Assembly: GCA_039029935.1 (NCBI GenBank)
Contig: JBCCFC010000671.1
Location: 1 to 7,473 of the forward strand
From: G039029935 sp039029935
Lineage (GTDB): Bacteria > Chloroflexota > Anaerolineae > Caldilineales > Caldilineaceae
Length of the DNA: 7,473 bases
Direction: 5' to 3'
The notes beneath the pieces were generated by a model. That model saw only the letters and a program-made list of their open reading frames with translations, had not been told where the DNA came from and ran no database searches. A program made the translations under genes and the position numbers. This document shows positions 5,521 through 7,473 of the stretch, piece by piece; the stretch's first letter is position 1; each line of letters begins with the position of its first letter.

Positions 5521-7434
5521 TCAATACGCCAAACACGCATCCACCTGATCCAACAGAACTGTCTCATTCGACAACTCAATCGTCTCACCATCAATTGTGG
5601 CGGGCATTTCGGTTTCGCCATCCCATGTATCAAGGTCGAGTTCACCTTCACTGCCTGCGGGGACCTGCACGGCAAAGGCAAAGAAGGGCTGCTCTTCGCC
5701 CTCAGTGGTAATGCGTGCGCCGTCAATGGTGTAGAAGCTGTTGCTTTCATCTTGGTCCGAAAAACTGAGATCGCCGCTCGCCGGATCAAAGCCCATGTTA
5801 AAGGCACTGTCCGCTTCAAGGTCAAAGAGCGAAACCCGCCAGAGTTGGCTGTCCTCTGCGCTATCAGGCGAATCATAGGCAATCATCATGACAGGCTCCT
5901 CGGTCTGTCCACTGGCTTCAAACGAGAGGGCCAAGCCATCCGCTTGGACAGACCCCCCCACGTCATCACCAACATCCACACTCAAGTTCTCAATCGCATT
6001 GACGGCACCCATGCCAACCATATAAAAGTCTGTATCGACAGGGCCATCCAAGGCAGGGTCGGCTGGGTCAACGCTGATTTGGATGTCATATTGCTCCAGA
6101 CTAGCATCGCCTTCCGGTGCAGGGATATAGTAGATAGGGACATCAATGCCAAGCCCACCCGCCAATGGCTGGTCAATTGCGCCTTCAATTTCATTCACGC
6201 GTTCGCCCGTTACCGGATCGTATCCAACTGAGTTCCCATTGGCATCGGTAATCAATAATTCGGCGGGACCAGTTAGACCAACTTCAATATAATCCGGCTC
6301 ATCTTGTGTGGACGCCGCTGCATTGACCAGCCCACCACCACGACCACAGTACGGGCATCGCCAACCCGATGAAGGCTCATGCGCACTGGTGGGGCGCAGG
6401 GCCAGCGAGTCTGTGCGCGCATCACCCCACCATGCACTGGCTGATTCTTCAGGGTTGAGTGCCGCACCATCATAGACCCATGTTTCAGCCTCGGTATCAA
6501 AGAGCATAAAGTTTGCCTGCCCCGGATAGTTGTTGTCATAAATATAGAGCCGCTGGGTTCCATTCCCCATATCTTCAATCCCAATCGGTGTCACGGCATG
6601 ACCGCCCAACCCCGCTTGATGATAGAACATCAGCACATAGGGGTCGTCTGGCTCCTCTTCAAAGCGTGTACGAATCAGCTCTAAAATCTCCGTTGGCGTA
6701 TTTTTCTTCTTATAAATCCAATTCGCACGACCCTTTGCCGGGCGCAGGGCTTGTGTCACCGCATAACGCGTGATATGACCACGCAGATCGACCTCCGGGT
6801 CCAACTCAAACACGTTGCTTGCAGCCGTCCGAAAATCCTCGGGTGTTTCCAGCCCCGTAAAAAAACGTTGGCTTGTCACTGCAAGACCATAACAGTGACC
6901 TTGCTTGACCAAATCAAGCCATTTCGTGCGCCATTCACGCGCCGCAGCCTTGAGTACACAATCGTCACCTGTTTCACCTGTCACACAGGTGTTTTCCGCC
7001 CCAAACATCTCGATCAAGGTGGCAGCATTGAGGTCTTCAGAATCGTCATAGGTATCGCCGCCCCAATTTTCAAATGGATAGCCACCACTGTTCGGCGGCA
7101 GATTGATGGCACTGTCCAATGCTGTGAGGTCAAACACATCTGTATCATCCGTTGTTCCAGGATCATCTGGCGTTGTCGGCTCATCCGGTGTCGTTGGATT
7201 CTCCGTCGCAGGTGTATCGAACGAGGCCCCAGGCATCGAAACCAAGGGCAAATAAATGCTGGTGCTGGCAGTGGGGTTGATGACATTCTCCCCCTGTGTA
7301 GACACCATATCCGCATGACTGGCCGTTTCAGCCTCTTGAGAACGGGTCACGGTCCACGATAACTGCGGTGATGCGATACCTAAAAGTAGAACAAAAAGTA
7401 GCAATGGTAACGCGTATTTGATGTGATTGTTCAT
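5521..7434 (-). CDS. Secreted papain-like-fold cysteine protease candidate
   Basis: This 637-residue exported protein begins at the Met at 7434 (MNNHIKYALP), not at the ATG 15 bases upstream, because GGAGAG lies 7 bases before it and the hydrophobic signal segment (residues 7-22) follows directly. Residues 60-65 are IYLPLV, then comes a Thr/Pro/Asp linker (73-98). Residues 115-345 look like a papain-like (clan CA) catalytic region: Cys181 in KQGHCYGLA, His279 in GLGGHAV, and Asp300 or Asn301 in IYDNNYPG. A Gln stands 3 residues before the Cys rather than at papain's usual -6, so the oxyanion residue is uncertain. Cys150 and Cys159 could form a disulfide. Residues 358-368 contain CPYCG followed by Gly residues. 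Residues 380-637 are acidic and probably beta-rich, including GYDPVTGERVNEIEGA. No named family is recognised with certainty; a transglutaminase-like or non-catalytic homologue is possible. It lies upstream of the surface protein on the same strand, so the two may be co-transcribed. Confidence 0.88.
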   Translation of the reverse strand: MNNHIKYALPLLLFVLLLGIASPQLSWTVTRSQEAETASHADMVSTQGENVINPTASTSIYLPLVSMPGASFDTPATENPTTPDEPTTPDDPGTTDDTDVFDLTALDSAINLPPNSGGYPFENWGGDTYDDSEDLNAATLIEMFGAENTCVTGETGDDCVLKAAAREWRTKWLDLVKQGHCYGLAVTSQRFFTGLETPEDFRTAASNVFELDPEVDLRGHITRYAVTQALRPAKGRANWIYKKKNTPTEILELIRTRFEEEPDDPYVLMFYHQAGLGGHAVTPIGIEDMGNGTQRLYIYDNNYPGQANFMLFDTEAETWVYDGAALNPEESASAWWGDARTDSLALRPTSAHEPSSGWRCPYCGRGGGLVNAAASTQDEPDYIEVGLTGPAELLITDANGNSVGYDPVTGERVNEIEGAIDQPLAGGLGIDVPIYYIPAPEGDASLEQYDIQISVDPADPALDGPVDTDFYMVGMGAVNAIENLSVDVGDDVGGSVQADGLALSFEASGQTEEPVMMIAYDSPDSAEDSQLWRVSLFDLEADSAFNMGFDPASGDLSFSDQDESNSFYTIDGARITTEGEEQPFFAFAVQVPAGSEGELDLDTWDGETEMPATIDGETIELSNETVLLDQVDACLAY

Positions 7435-7441
7435 CGTCAGT

Positions 7442-7447
7442 CTCTCC
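7442..7447 (-). promoter_or_regulatory. Ribosome binding site deciding the start at 7434
   Basis: On the minus strand GGAGAG lies 7 bases before the ATG at 7434-7432, an ideal distance. It overlaps the alternative ATG at 7449-7447, which itself has only weak upstream purines. The shorter 637-residue product is therefore preferred. Confidence 0.75.
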
Positions 7448-7473
7448 ATTCGTTCTATCCGTATTAAGTAACC

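Noticed and set aside
6205..6249. TDANGNSVGYD in the protease-like protein as a dockerin
   Set aside because: There is only one Asp-rich loop, with poor spacing and no second repeat. It fits better as a turn in a beta-rich domain.

Overview
The window holds two large genes, both on the minus strand. Both encode secreted or surface proteins. They are separated by 143 bases of tandem repeats, and about 390 bases downstream of the second gene carry no convincing gene. The likely source is a member of the Chloroflexota (Anaerolineae/Caldilineae type), judged from three things: long Thr/Pro linkers of the TATATPTATP kind, an N-terminal IYLPLV motif of a sort I recall from secreted proteins of that phylum, and intergenic 7- and 8-base repeats. 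This assignment is inference from style; there is no marker gene.

Layout in transcription order (right to left). Bases 7435-7473 are a short leader with a ribosome binding site. Bases 5521-7434 encode a 637-residue exported protein with a Cys-His-Asp papain-like catalytic pattern, a short CPYC insert and an acidic C-terminal half. Bases 5399-5520 contain two tandem arrays, eight 7-mers and then seven 8-mers, each exactly 56 bases long. Bases 395-5377 encode a 1660-residue modular surface protein: signal or anchor helix, cohesin-like domain, Thr/Pro linker, six cadherin/Ig-like domains, a second Thr/Pro linker, and six more such domains. Bases 353-397 are three copies of a 15-mer, each carrying an in-frame TAG stop. 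Bases 1-352 hold a G-rich tract, a palindrome, small repeats and a strong compound inverted repeat.

The main observation is that the twelve cadherin-like domains are two diverged copies of one ordered set of six: domain 1 of block A matches domain 1 of block B, and so on through domain 6, with position-specific signatures. How the genes work together is inferred only: a secreted cysteine-protease-like protein encoded just upstream of a giant adhesin-like protein suggests that one processes or modifies the other, or that both act at the cell surface. No dockerin partner for the cohesin-like domain is visible here.
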